Shown in pieces: positions 52,034-61,437 of a stretch of 64,000 bases of DNA. The notes under the pieces are model-generated. The model searched no databases. It saw only the letters and a program-made list of their open reading frames with translations, and was not told where the DNA came from. Numbering within the stretch: the stretch's first letter is position 1; each line of letters opens with the position of its first letter. Origin of the DNA: Candidatus Coatesiibacteriota bacterium (GTDB taxonomy: Bacteria > JAFGND01); the NCBI GenBank assembly GCA_016927185.1, contig JAFGND010000071.1, positions 1-64,000 on the forward strand. Reading direction: 5' to 3'. The position numbers and the translations under genes were made by a program.

Positions 52034-53797
52034 ATGCTTAATAAAAAGGCACCTTTAAAAAAGGTTTTTTTTCATGTACTACCTTTCCTAAAGAAAAACA
52101 AATGGAGAATTATTTCAGGGGTTTCATGCCTAATTCTTATTGATGCAATACAGTTATACATTCCTAGAATTACCAAGGAAGTGATTGATAAATTAGCAAA
52201 TGGAACGGCAAAACAACCTGAAATGGTTAAATATGGGCTATTATTCATTCTTTTCAGTATACTTGTTGGGGGATTCAGGTTTTTATGGAGATGGCTTATT
52301 ATTGGAACTGCAAGGCGTATGGAAAGAGACATAAGGCAGAGATTTTATGAACATGTACTTAGTCTTCCATTGGAATTTTTCAATAAGACTAAAATAGGTG
52401 ATTTGATGGCTCTTGCTACAAATGATCTTGATGCTGTAAGAATGATGTTTGGAATAGGCTTGATTGCGAGTTTCGATGCATTCATATGGGGTGCAGCTGC
52501 TTTAGCTTGCATGGCCTATATTTCTCCTATTCATACTTTATATATAGGAATTCCTTTACCGATCTTGACAGTCTTGTTGTTGTATTTTGGACCTCATTTG
52601 AATAAGCAGTTCAGAAAAGTCCAGATGATATTTGCCAACCTGACAGATAAGGCTCAGGAAACATTTTCCGGGATACGAGTTGTAAAATCTTATGTACAGG
52701 AAGAGCAAGAGGAAAACAGTTTCAAACAAATGAGTTTGAATTATATAAAGGCTAATCTGAGATTGACATTGATATGGGGAATGCTTGATCCAACTATAAA
52801 TCTTGTTATTGGTATTTCAATTTCCTTGATACTTCTGCTTGTTGGAAAAGATGTTTTGATAGGTAATCTTACAATGGGTGATTTTGTTGCATTCAATCTA
52901 TATCTTGGACTTGCCATCTGGCCAATGATAGCAATGGGATGGGTAGTAAATCTTGTTCAAAGAGGAAAAGCTTCTATGGAGAGGATCAATGAAGTATTCA
53001 ATTCAATTCCTGAAATGAGTTTTACTGAAGAAATCAAGGAAATAGATAAGATAAAAGGTTCTATAGAGTTCAGAAATTTAACCTTTTTTTATTCCAATTC
53101 AAATTATCCTGCTCTTGAAAATCTTTCTATGAAAGTAGAACCAGATCGAACAATAGCTATCGTTGGAAGAACTGGATCAGGTAAAACAACACTTGTTTCT
53201 CTTCTTTCAGGTTTATATAAACCAGAAAAAGGAACATTGTTCATTGATGGCAAGGATATAACAGAATTTGATTTAGAAAATTTAAGGAAGCAGGTTGGAG
53301 TTGTTCCCCAGGAAGCTTTTTTATTCAGCGAGACAATAATAGAAAATCTTCTGTTTGGAAAAATAACAGCAGCGAGAGATGAAGCTCTTAACTATGCAAA
53401 ACTGGCTGATGTGCATAATGACATAAATGCCTTTCCTGAAGGTTATGAAACACTTGTTGGAGAAAGGGGAATTACACTCTCAGGCGGTCAGAAACAGAGA
53501 GTAACAATAGCAAGGACTTTATTGACTGAACCAAGGATACTGGTATTGGATGATAGTTTAAGCTCAGTAGATACTCATACTGAAGAAGCGATATTGAAAA
53601 ATCTTAAGGAAATTAGGAGAGGAAGAACAACAATAATTATATCACACAGGATAAGTACAGTTCATGATGCAGACAAGATCTTTGTAATAGACAATGGCAG
53701 ACTGGCAGAAGAAGGTACTCATGAACAATTGATAAATCTCGGTGGGATTTATGCAGATATGGAAGAAAGACAAAGATTGGAAGAATCCCTTGCTTAA
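52034..53797 (+). CDS. ABC exporter half-transporter with degenerate catalytic site
   Basis: 587 residues. Six-helix TM domain (about 15-320), then a nucleotide-binding domain: Walker A VGRTGSGKTTL (about 376-386), VPQEAFLFSETI, signature LSGGQKQR (about 482), Walker B LVLDDSLSSVD. The residue after the Walker B Asp is Asp, not the catalytic Glu (LDD versus LDE). In TM287/288-type heterodimers exactly one subunit carries this change, and its partner has the altered signature, as the next gene does. A heterodimeric exporter of lipids or drugs is indicated. Confidence 0.93.
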   Translation: MLNKKAPLKKVFFHVLPFLKKNKWRIISGVSCLILIDAIQLYIPRITKEVIDKLANGTAKQPEMVKYGLLFILFSILVGGFRFLWRWLIIGTARRMERDIRQRFYEHVLSLPLEFFNKTKIGDLMALATNDLDAVRMMFGIGLIASFDAFIWGAAALACMAYISPIHTLYIGIPLPILTVLLLYFGPHLNKQFRKVQMIFANLTDKAQETFSGIRVVKSYVQEEQEENSFKQMSLNYIKANLRLTLIWGMLDPTINLVIGISISLILLLVGKDVLIGNLTMGDFVAFNLYLGLAIWPMIAMGWVVNLVQRGKASMERINEVFNSIPEMSFTEEIKEIDKIKGSIEFRNLTFFYSNSNYPALENLSMKVEPDRTIAIVGRTGSGKTTLVSLLSGLYKPEKGTLFIDGKDITEFDLENLRKQVGVVPQEAFLFSETIIENLLFGKITAARDEALNYAKLADVHNDINAFPEGYETLVGERGITLSGGQKQRVTIARTLLTEPRILVLDDSLSSVDTHTEEAILKNLKEIRRGRTTIIISHRISTVHDADKIFVIDNGRLAEEGTHEQLINLGGIYADMEERQRLEESLA

Positions 53798-53818
53798 AAT
53801 TAAAGGAGGTATTTAATC

Positions 53819-56014
53819 ATGCCACCTCATGGTGGAGGAGGACATGGTGGTGGAAGTGATTTTCATGAAGAAGATTACTTAGGAAAAGTCTATGATAGCA
53901 GACTCATATCAAGGCTTCTCAAGTATGCAAAACCTTATATAGTTTATATTATAATAACTGTGATATTCTTGATTTTGCTTTCTTTAAGCAGGATATATAA
54001 ACCCTACTTGATTAAGGAAGCAATTGATAAGGATATTGTACTTCCTTACTTGATGATGGACTTAACAGGCATGGATAAGGAAAACAAGAACTATTACATG
54101 GAGAAATATAAAAATAAAGCAATCAGAAGTGAAAATCCAGGAAAATTGCTTATTGAAAGCAGTCGTCTTGACCTCAAAGATTCTTCAGAATTGAGAAAAA
54201 CTAATTCTCTGTCAAAAGAGAGATATCTTTATATAAGAAAGGATTACTTCTCTGAAGAAAAATGGATAAAGGTTGAAAAATTGATAGCAGAAAAGGCCAA
54301 TAGCTTTATTCCAATGTCAGAAGAAGGTAGTTATGCAATAACGCAGGAGAATCTTTCCAGGATGAGCTCAAGTGATAATTTCATGCTTAAGGCTTATGAA
54401 TGGAATGATTTAAAAAGAATCACTGTAATATATTTCATAATCCTTGCCATAGGTTTTTTGCTTGAATTTTCTCAGTTTTACCTGATTACATGGTTAGGTC
54501 AGAAAGTTATGCATGATATAAGAGGTGATCTGTTTAAGCATTTAACCAAGTTGACAATTAATTATTTTGATTCCCATCCTATAGGAAGACTGGTTACAAG
54601 GGTAACTAATGATGTTGGAACTCTACATGAAATGTTTACTTCAGTTCTCATAAACATTACTTCAGATGTTTTTCTGCTTATTGGAATAATAGTAACCATA
54701 TTTATATTAGACTGGAAACTGGCATTGCTTTTAATGGGCATAATGCCTGTAATAATTTTCGCAACAATAATGTTCAGGATAAAATTCAGAACAGCTTACA
54801 GACAGGTAAGAAGAATACTAGCAAGAATAAATGCAACGCTTTCAGAGCATTTTTCTGGAATAAGAGTAATAAAGGTTTTTGCAAGAGAAAGGGAGAATTT
54901 CAGGAAGTTTGATGAAGTAAATCAAAGTTACTATAAGGTAAGTATGAAGGAATTGTTTGTAAATGCAATTTTTTCTCCAGTAATAGTTGTTGCAAATAAC
55001 CTTGGCTTAGCACTCATTATATGGTATGGTGGAGGTCAGGTAATTCAGGACGCAATGCCTTTAGGAATACTTGTAGCTTTTCTTACTTATTCGCATATGT
55101 TCTTTCAACCAATAAATGCAATTGCTGAGAAATATAATATAATGCAAAGTGCTATGGCAGCAAGTGAAAGGATTTTCCAGATAATGGACGAAAAAGATGA
55201 ATTTACAGATGAAAAGGATTGCGTCGAGATAAAAGACTGTAAAGGTAGCGTAGAATTCAAGAATGTATCATTTGCTTATAAGAAAGACGAATGGGTACTA
55301 AGAAACTTATCCTTTAAGGTAGAAGCAGGGAAAACTTTAGCTATAGTTGGAGCTACTGGTGCAGGCAAGACAACTATAATAAGTCTTCTCGTTCGTTTTT
55401 ATGAACCACAAGAAGGTGAAATATTACTTGATGGTATAGATATAAGGAAATTCAAGAAAAAAGATCTTAGAAGGCATTTAAGCCTTGTTCTTCAGGATGT
55501 TTTCTTGTTTACAGGGAATATAGCTGATAATATTCGTCTTAATAATAAGGAAATTACAGATGAGCAAGTTAAAGCAGCTGCACTGTATGTAAATGCAGAC
55601 CATTTTATTCAGAAAATAGATGGTGGATATGAAGGGAATGTAGCAGAAAGAGGATCTACATTGAGTATGGGGCAAAGACAATTGCTTGCTTTTGCAAGAG
55701 CATTAGCTTTCAATCCCAGGATTTTGATATTAGATGAGGCAACCAGCAGTATTGATACAGAAACAGAGCAATTGATTCAAGATGCCCTGCTGAAACTCAT
55801 GGAAGGAAGAACTTCCCTGGTAATTGCACACAGGCTATCTACAATACAGCATGCAAATAATATTATTGTTATGCACAAAGGAGAGATTGTTGAAGAGGGG
55901 ACTCATCAAGAGCTTCTTGCAAGCAGAGGTATCTATTTCAGATTATATCAGCTTCAATATAAAGGGCAGGTCCCTGGCTTAGGGAAAGGAGAGAAATATG
56001 ACCTTATTTCATGA
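53819..56014 (+). CDS. ABC exporter half-transporter with long TM1-TM2 insert
   Basis: 731 residues, ATG after AAAGGAGG. An unusual Gly/His-rich N-terminus (PPHGGGGHGGGSDFHEE) precedes TM1 (about 40-62). A charged insert of about 130 residues (62-195) lies before TM2 and should face the periplasm. The nucleotide-binding domain has Walker A VGATGAGKTT (about 510), a degenerate signature LSMGQRQL (normally LSGGQ) and consensus Walker B LILDEATSSID. It complements the preceding subunit. The next gene overlaps its end by 17 nt. Confidence 0.93.
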   Translation: MPPHGGGGHGGGSDFHEEDYLGKVYDSRLISRLLKYAKPYIVYIIITVIFLILLSLSRIYKPYLIKEAIDKDIVLPYLMMDLTGMDKENKNYYMEKYKNKAIRSENPGKLLIESSRLDLKDSSELRKTNSLSKERYLYIRKDYFSEEKWIKVEKLIAEKANSFIPMSEEGSYAITQENLSRMSSSDNFMLKAYEWNDLKRITVIYFIILAIGFLLEFSQFYLITWLGQKVMHDIRGDLFKHLTKLTINYFDSHPIGRLVTRVTNDVGTLHEMFTSVLINITSDVFLLIGIIVTIFILDWKLALLLMGIMPVIIFATIMFRIKFRTAYRQVRRILARINATLSEHFSGIRVIKVFARERENFRKFDEVNQSYYKVSMKELFVNAIFSPVIVVANNLGLALIIWYGGGQVIQDAMPLGILVAFLTYSHMFFQPINAIAEKYNIMQSAMAASERIFQIMDEKDEFTDEKDCVEIKDCKGSVEFKNVSFAYKKDEWVLRNLSFKVEAGKTLAIVGATGAGKTTIISLLVRFYEPQEGEILLDGIDIRKFKKKDLRRHLSLVLQDVFLFTGNIADNIRLNNKEITDEQVKAAALYVNADHFIQKIDGGYEGNVAERGSTLSMGQRQLLAFARALAFNPRILILDEATSSIDTETEQLIQDALLKLMEGRTSLVIAHRLSTIQHANNIIVMHKGEIVEEGTHQELLASRGIYFRLYQLQYKGQVPGLGKGEKYDLIS

Positions 56015-56681
56015 TACATTTAATCCCAAAGAGGCATTTTCATGGGAAATAAGGGAATACTATCTTCCTTCTCCTTCCAAGAAGGGAGAATGGGAGTTTG
56101 AATTCAATTATCGTTACAATAAAGAAGAATATGTATTGAAGATACCAACCACTCAAGATGGAGGAAGTGTTCTCCATAAATCACAGGAAGAATGGATTCA
56201 GCAAGTAGAACCAGGTTTAGTAGGTGAATGGTATGGATATTTCAATAGTTACAGGATTGATTTTCTGGAAAGAATAGAGGATGAAATCATTCATGAAGGG
56301 GGATACTGCAAAGTAAGAAAAGGTGAGATATCTGAGCATGTCTTGTTTCCTCTTCAAAGAAAGATTTACAATAGAATGGAATTTGATTACAAAAGATATC
56401 ATCCAGATGGAGAGATAATTCTTAGAGTTGAGTTTGATTTCATATCTAATTCGTGTAAACTGAAAATATCTGGAAAAGGTGGTTTGGATATTGAAGACTT
56501 CATGGAAACTGCTAAATCTTTCCTGCCCAAAGATGGAAACAAAATAGCTGAAAATAATCTTATCATTTTAACCGGTATTGATATATCAGTTCTATATGAG
56601 TTTTCAAAGATACTTCCAGAAAGAAAATTTGTCTTCACGAATTTTAATTTATATCCAAGAAACAAGAATTCAGCAATTTAG
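55998..56681 (+). CDS. Unknown protein co-translated with the ABC exporter
   Basis: 227 residues, ATG inside the end of the exporter gene after AAAGGAGAG. No signal peptide or TM helix. The sequence is rich in beta-strand and aromatic residues (EWEFEFNYRYNKEEYVLKI, GEWYGYFNSYRIDF, EIILRVEFDFI) with two strand-rich halves. I recognise no family. The 17-nt overlap suggests a link with the exporter, perhaps in handling the substrate, but this is inference. It is followed by a terminator. Confidence 0.6.
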   Translation: MTLFHDTFNPKEAFSWEIREYYLPSPSKKGEWEFEFNYRYNKEEYVLKIPTTQDGGSVLHKSQEEWIQQVEPGLVGEWYGYFNSYRIDFLERIEDEIIHEGGYCKVRKGEISEHVLFPLQRKIYNRMEFDYKRYHPDGEIILRVEFDFISNSCKLKISGKGGLDIEDFMETAKSFLPKDGNKIAENNLIILTGIDISVLYEFSKILPERKFVFTNFNLYPRNKNSAI

Positions 56682-56703
56682 TTAGTGGTTTTTTAATAAA
56701 AGA

Positions 56704-56728
56704 AAGCCTGCCGTTTATAGGCAGGCTT
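56704..56728. terminator. Bidirectional intrinsic terminator
   Basis: AAGCCTGCC (56704-56712), loop GTTTATA and GGCAGGCTT (56720-56728) form a perfect 9-bp stem between convergent genes, with A/T-rich flanks on both sides. Confidence 0.93.
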
Positions 56729-56754
56729 ATCTTTTATTGTTAATTTACAACTCT

Positions 56755-58455
56755 CTATTGTGGCTCGTATACAGCAGTTTTGGGTTGATACAATGCTGTA
56801 CCTTCCCAGCAACCACCTGCAGGATTGTCATACAAGAAACCGCGCATCTTGAGTACAAAACCTTTGCAATTATAGCGATCATTTGAATGATCAGCAACTT
56901 CAAAATCAATTTTGTCAGAAGTTGTTCCTGTTACGCGCAGTTTTCCAAGAACTCCAGCGCCATCTTCAGTTGTTGCATAAAGCAATATTCCTGAACCATT
57001 TCCATAATTTCTTCCCTGGGTTCTTTCAATTCTGCCACCTACAGAATTGCCACGATTGTTCAAAGGATTACGACGGAATTTGAAGACTATAAGGTTGTTC
57101 CAGTGACCTTTGATTGCATGAATTCTTTCAGCGTCACGTTTTCCTGTTAGACTCAAATTCTTGTCATGTCTCCACCAGAAAGGTGCATCCTTATTGAATT
57201 GCCAGAAATTTGAGAACTGAACGAAATCAATCTCTCTTGTTTCTGTTGGTGAATCAAATTGTCTCCATTCAAGAGAATTAAGCTGTTCTGGGTATAACCA
57301 TGCAGCACGAGCAAATCTTGCATTCAATGTTGGCCATACAAGGTTAGTTGGTGACCAGTCATTGACTCTCAATGGATTGATTCTAAGCATATAAGCCCAT
57401 ACTACTAACTGATAAGTTGAATCAGTTGGACGATTGGGGTATAACTTTGTCAAACCCATGCGAACTTTAACGAACTGCCCTTTATTGTTTCTTGCCCATA
57501 ATCTTGCCTGATCTGAAGTCAATTCTGGATTCAAATCATCGACAAATGTTTTGGGGCCTGGATTGCAGGGATCACCAGTTTCATTGTTGTAAGGAACCTG
57601 TGAACCTACGCCAGCATTGTTTGCACCTGTGCGTGGTGGCATATTGTATGAGTAGAATAATTGTAATCCAGGAGCTGGAGCACCTTTAGGTCTTACCCAT
57701 ACTTTTGAAACAAACTCGCGATATTCATGATATGCAATTACCTTTGCATACATTCTCTTTGAATTGCAGTTGTTATTATAAGTAATTCTTATTTCAATTC
57801 TGCATCCCATAACTCCGTCAGGAAGAATATCCAAAGTTGCCTTGATGTCACGTCTTAAATCCATAGCAACAAGACGCTGTGTTGAGACAGGCTCAAAATA
57901 AAGTCTGTCAAGGTATGGATATTTAATAGTAGGGGGTGCAGGATTCATAAGATCAAACTGATGAACGTTTCCATATATATTTGTTGGAAGTGTCCCTGGT
58001 TTACGGGTATCATTTGAAAGTACATTTGGATCTATAACTGGAACACGTTCACGAATTTTCAACAATGTTTTTGCATCAGCTTCTTCTGGATCAATTCCTG
58101 AAGCCGCATCAACACATCTGACTGTTTCATCAAAATCATCCAACTTACCTTTGGCTGGTCCCTCTCTTGTTACATGAAGTGATGGGTGATAAAATATAGC
58201 CTGGTAAATTGCTTTTCCTTTCTTTACTCTTAAACTTGCTTTTGGAGTGTCCTGGCATACTTGACGTACTGCAACGCCAACCATCATGCCTTCACACCAA
58301 AATTCTTTATTCAGCGTAGCTTTATCAGTCCACTGCCAATATCCACCACGGTAAACTCCTCCGAAATTATAAATATCGCATTTGCATGCATTAACGCTTA
58401 CCGCAGACAGCAATATTCCTAGCAATACGCCTAATAGCACTGTCTTCTTTGCCAT
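56755..58455 (-). CDS. Abundant exported cysteine-rich protein, unknown family
   Basis: 566 residues from ATG 58455, after GGAGG. Signal peptide MAKKTVLLGVLLGILLSAVSVNA|CK; VNAC could also be an atypical lipobox. The mature part has repeated Cys-containing segments (ACKCDIYN, EFWCEGMM, VRQVCQD, TVRCVDA, GCRIEIR, NNNCNS, DPCNPGP, YNCKGF, GGCWEG), suggesting disulfides. No domain is recognised and there is no sorting domain. Arg is often CGT (KFRRN as TTC-CGT-CGT), unlike neighbours that use AGA/AGG. With the strong promoter and long leader, this fits a very highly expressed envelope or surface protein. Confidence 0.75.
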   Translation of the reverse strand: MAKKTVLLGVLLGILLSAVSVNACKCDIYNFGGVYRGGYWQWTDKATLNKEFWCEGMMVGVAVRQVCQDTPKASLRVKKGKAIYQAIFYHPSLHVTREGPAKGKLDDFDETVRCVDAASGIDPEEADAKTLLKIRERVPVIDPNVLSNDTRKPGTLPTNIYGNVHQFDLMNPAPPTIKYPYLDRLYFEPVSTQRLVAMDLRRDIKATLDILPDGVMGCRIEIRITYNNNCNSKRMYAKVIAYHEYREFVSKVWVRPKGAPAPGLQLFYSYNMPPRTGANNAGVGSQVPYNNETGDPCNPGPKTFVDDLNPELTSDQARLWARNNKGQFVKVRMGLTKLYPNRPTDSTYQLVVWAYMLRINPLRVNDWSPTNLVWPTLNARFARAAWLYPEQLNSLEWRQFDSPTETREIDFVQFSNFWQFNKDAPFWWRHDKNLSLTGKRDAERIHAIKGHWNNLIVFKFRRNPLNNRGNSVGGRIERTQGRNYGNGSGILLYATTEDGAGVLGKLRVTGTTSDKIDFEVADHSNDRYNCKGFVLKMRGFLYDNPAGGCWEGTALYQPKTAVYEPQ

Positions 58456-58578
58456 TACTCGAACCTCCTTAATACAAAATGTAGATACCATTCTCCTCTA
58501 ATTTTTTGAAGCTTGTTAAAAGCTTTTTAGCAGATAACTGCTTCCCCTCCTTTCCTGACGTTTATTTTTATTTTCATT

Positions 58579-58602
58579 ATTATCTCTAACATTATCTCTA
58601 AC
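58579..58602 (-). repeat. Two tandem 12-bp repeats in the 5' leader
   Basis: ATTATCTCTAAC occurs twice in a row (58579-58590, 58591-58602), read as GTTAGAGATAAT twice in the leader RNA of the gene at 56755-58455. It lies between the promoter and the start, about 125-150 nt before the ATG. It may be a protein or antisense binding site, or a stability element. Confidence 0.6.
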
Positions 58603-58657
58603 AAATCTTGCTACATGCATATTTGTTCTATACTTTATTAATTTTAGCTTGCATGGC

Positions 58658-58687
58658 ATTATAGTAATATGAGATAAATTTTGTCAA
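58658..58687 (-). promoter_or_regulatory. Consensus sigma-70 promoter for the cysteine-rich protein gene
   Basis: On the minus strand TTGACA (plus 58682-58687), an 18-bp spacer and TATAAT (plus 58658-58663), both perfect. It gives a leader of about 195 nt before the ATG at 58455. The rest of this 287-bp gap holds the tandem repeat, a purine-rich AAGGAGGGG stretch and a weak hairpin near the start (AAGCTT repeats). Confidence 0.8.
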
Positions 58688-58742
58688 CCCTTTTTTGCAA
58701 AAAAATTCATTTAGGGCTTTTGTTTCTAACATAACCTTGTTA

Positions 58743-60176
58743 TTATTTACCAAAAACAGCATTCATCAAACCCTCTCTCAACGCTATTGAATCGCTTAAT
58801 GGTAGAGTGTACTTCATCTCCAGAAAACCCTTTCTCAGTTCTGCTATTTCATTTTTCAGGTTCTTGTTTTTTATAATAATTTCAGCAATGAGATTTGCCA
58901 GTACTTCGAAATCACTTTCTTTCATTCCGAATCTTGTCATTTCTTGCACTCCCATTCTGATACCAGAAGGATGATAAAAGTTTTCATCATCAGGTAATGC
59001 CTGAAAATTGGTTAAAATATTGTTTGCTTCAAGTCTGGAAGCGATCTCCTTGCCATCAGCATGATCAGATATTCTAATTATTACCTGATGAGTTTTTGTA
59101 AAACCATCTTCCTCCCCACCTTCTACTTTTATTCCTGCATTTTTAAGGTATTTGGCAAATGATCTTGAATTCTGAAGTACTGCTGTCTGGTACTCTTTCT
59201 TGAAGCCATTCATTTCTATTGTTGCTATAAGCATTCCAAGCAAGGTTCCTAGATGATGATTGGAAAGTGAACCTGGAAAACTCCTTGTATTGATTTCCTT
59301 CCATAATCTTGAAAGATCGTCATTATCTTCTATATTTGAAGCTATTATTCCTCTCTGAGGACCGAAAAAAGTCTTGTGAGTGCTACCTGTTACAATATCT
59401 GCTCCGTCATCAAGAGGATTTTGGAAGAGATCTCCTAAAATTCCCATTACATGAGCAGCATCATACATTATAATTGGTTTATAGGAATCTATTGAAGATA
59501 CGAAAACTTTAACTTCTTTGACGGGTTCGGGATGGAGAAACATTGATTTTCCAAAAACAATCAATCCTGGTCTTTCAGTATCAATAAGTTCACAAAGCTT
59601 TTTTACATCAACCTTATATAAGTTATCCACACGTATTGGAATATTAGTTACATTGTCTTCTGCAAGATTGAATAATGCGCCAAAAGGCTGGGCACTTAAA
59701 TGTCCTCCATAATTGAGGCCATTGTTGAATACCTTGGCAATTCTTCCAGTATTTGATGCAGCAGGCAGTCCAGATATGGGTTTAGTACTTGTGGATAACT
59801 TGCAAATTGCCTTGAAAACTATCTCATTTGCCTGCTGTCCACTTATTGGGCGTGCTTCAACCTGCTTGCATTCAAGATAAGCAGCGAATTCTTTTCTGAC
59901 TTCACTTTCAACCCTGTGAATAAAATCAACACCTTGATAATAATAGATTTGACCATCCTTCAGGCATTGGCTATTCTCAAGCTTGCTTAATTCCTTTTTT
60001 GCTGCAGTTTTATGTTCAGCATATCTTCCTGACGGATCACTAATTTCACACAATTTAACCAATGGTGAAGGAGTGTTTTCAGAAGGTATTAGGTTAATGC
60101 AGTTGAATTGCCTCCAATTGTTATTTTCTTCAGCTTCTTTCAACCATTTTCTCAACTTCAATAAAGTGTTTTCCAT
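58743..60176 (-). CDS. glyA: Serine hydroxymethyltransferase-like protein
   Basis: 477 residues. PLP-enzyme fold I with INLIPSENTPSPLVK, YYQGVDFIHRVE, ARPISGQQANEIVF, MYDAAHVMGILG and the PLP-lysine block TGSTHKTFFGPQRG (Lys about 266). The motifs differ from the usual bacterial GlyA (LIASEN, TTTTHKT) and are closer to archaeal-type SHMTs (GSTHKTFxGPQ). It should interconvert Ser and Gly with a folate or pterin C1 carrier. The C-terminal tail is longer than E. coli GlyA. It follows the ribosomal-protein operon. Confidence 0.85.
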   Translation of the reverse strand: MENTLLKLRKWLKEAEENNNWRQFNCINLIPSENTPSPLVKLCEISDPSGRYAEHKTAAKKELSKLENSQCLKDGQIYYYQGVDFIHRVESEVRKEFAAYLECKQVEARPISGQQANEIVFKAICKLSTSTKPISGLPAASNTGRIAKVFNNGLNYGGHLSAQPFGALFNLAEDNVTNIPIRVDNLYKVDVKKLCELIDTERPGLIVFGKSMFLHPEPVKEVKVFVSSIDSYKPIIMYDAAHVMGILGDLFQNPLDDGADIVTGSTHKTFFGPQRGIIASNIEDNDDLSRLWKEINTRSFPGSLSNHHLGTLLGMLIATIEMNGFKKEYQTAVLQNSRSFAKYLKNAGIKVEGGEEDGFTKTHQVIIRISDHADGKEIASRLEANNILTNFQALPDDENFYHPSGIRMGVQEMTRFGMKESDFEVLANLIAEIIIKNKNLKNEIAELRKGFLEMKYTLPLSDSIALREGLMNAVFGK

Positions 60177-60222
60177 TGCTCTCCTAATAATTAATATTCA
60201 AAACTGCCTGAAACTATACTTT

Positions 60223-60714
60223 TTAAGTCAAGTAATTTTCAAGTGCTTCATCTGTTATAAAAGCTCCATTACATTTCACTGATTCATAGATATGAGAATA
60301 TTTGTAGTAGTAATTGCTTCTCAACCAAACCTTAGGTCTTATTAAAAACCAGAAATAGTAAGAAATGAAGTATTTGAAGCTACCCATTATTCTTATCTGA
60401 TAATATTGATGATAAAACTCATGACATATTGTCTTAATACGAAATATTGAAGGTAGCTCATTCCATCTTCTTGCAAACTCTGGGCTCATAACAAAACCAT
60501 AAATTCGTTCCTGACAATTATATGTACTTCCGGCAAAGAAGCCAAAAAGCTTTGATACATAAGCTTGCTGGATTATTCCTGAAGGTTGCCATATTAACCC
60601 TTTTTCTCTCTCTTCTACTTCTGTAAATTCCTTGAAGATTTTGCGATTTTTGCTTAAGAAATCATTAAGTATCCTTAGATCATCCTTAACTACTGAAAGC
60701 TTCACTTCATACAT
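60223..60714 (-). CDS. HExxH-containing protein, unknown family
   Basis: 163 residues from ATG 60714, 8 nt after the rpsR stop and without a clear ribosome site, so probably coupled. A HEFYHQYYQ motif (zinc-peptidase type) is followed by a hydrophobic segment (FKYFISYYFWFLI). Upstream there is MSPEFARRWNELPSIFRIKTIC. Similar short HExxH proteins include DUF45/SprT-like families, but no full match is evident. In rpsF-ssb-rpsR operons this place is usually taken by rplI. Function unknown. Confidence 0.6.
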   Translation of the reverse strand: MYEVKLSVVKDDLRILNDFLSKNRKIFKEFTEVEEREKGLIWQPSGIIQQAYVSKLFGFFAGSTYNCQERIYGFVMSPEFARRWNELPSIFRIKTICHEFYHQYYQIRIMGSFKYFISYYFWFLIRPKVWLRSNYYYKYSHIYESVKCNGAFITDEALENYLT

Positions 60715-60722
60715 TTTTGAAT

Positions 60723-60977
60723 TTATCTGTAAACAACTTTTACATAATTCAATAATGCAATATGCCTGGCTCTTTTTATCTCTCTCGTAAGTTCGCGTTG
60801 ATGTTTTGCACAAGTCCCAGTAATTCTTCTTGGAAGCATTTTGCCACGCTCTGTAATAAATCTCTGAAGCAAATGTACTTCCTTGTAATCTATATTGGCT
60901 TCATTATTGCAAAAGAAACATGAATGCTTCTTTATAGTTTTCTTCTTTTTCTTTTTATCACCTTTGCTTTTTGTCAT
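60723..60977 (-). CDS. rpsR: Small ribosomal subunit protein bS18
   Basis: 84 residues. A lysine-rich N-terminus ([15 protein letters not shown]) is followed by [21 protein letters not shown] and [19 protein letters not shown], the S18 signature. The four Cys in CxxC and a late Cys suggest the zinc-binding type. It pairs with bS6 in the 30S platform. Confidence 0.95.
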   Translation of the reverse strand: MTKSKGDKKKKKKTIKKHSCFFCNNEANIDYKEVHLLQRFITERGKMLPRRITGTCAKHQRELTREIKRARHIALLNYVKVVYR

Positions 60978-61000
60978 TTCAACTCCTTATTAAGTATTTA

Positions 61001-61408
61001 TTATTCTTCATTATCTTGATCACCATAATTCACATCTTCACTGTCATCTACCAATTCTATTGGGAAATGTCGGTTTTTATCCAGAAACTGTATCCTGAAA
61101 GCTCTAATCTCAACTAATGTTCTATGATCAAGTTCAATTACGTAGTTCTGAAGTTCACCTTCTATAAATACTGCACTGCTTTTATGTAAATGCTGAACGC
61201 ATAATTCAGCCAATCTTTTCCATGCAACTACATTTACATAGCATACATTCTCTTTCCACTCGTTGTTTGGTCCTTTATACTTTCTTGATATGGCCAGTCT
61301 GAAATTGCAAACCGCAATATCATTCTTTGTATGTCTTAGCTCAGGATCTCTCGTCAAATAACCAGTTAACAGAACCTTATTTATATGTGGCAGGCGAATT
61401 TCAGACAC
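61001..61408 (-). CDS. ssb: Single-stranded DNA-binding protein
   Basis: 135 residues. The OB fold is clear: INKVLLTGYLTRDPELRHT, VCNFRLAISRKYK, YVNVVAWKRLAELC and KSSAVFIEGELQN. It ends in an acidic tail (DSEDVNYGDQDNEE) but lacks the terminal DDIPF-type tip that recruits partner enzymes in many bacteria. Encoded between rpsF and rpsR, the usual location. Confidence 0.92.
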   Translation of the reverse strand: MSEIRLPHINKVLLTGYLTRDPELRHTKNDIAVCNFRLAISRKYKGPNNEWKENVCYVNVVAWKRLAELCVQHLHKSSAVFIEGELQNYVIELDHRTLVEIRAFRIQFLDKNRHFPIELVDDSEDVNYGDQDNEE

Positions 61409-61437
61409 GTGAAACCTCCTTGAACAAACATCTAAAT

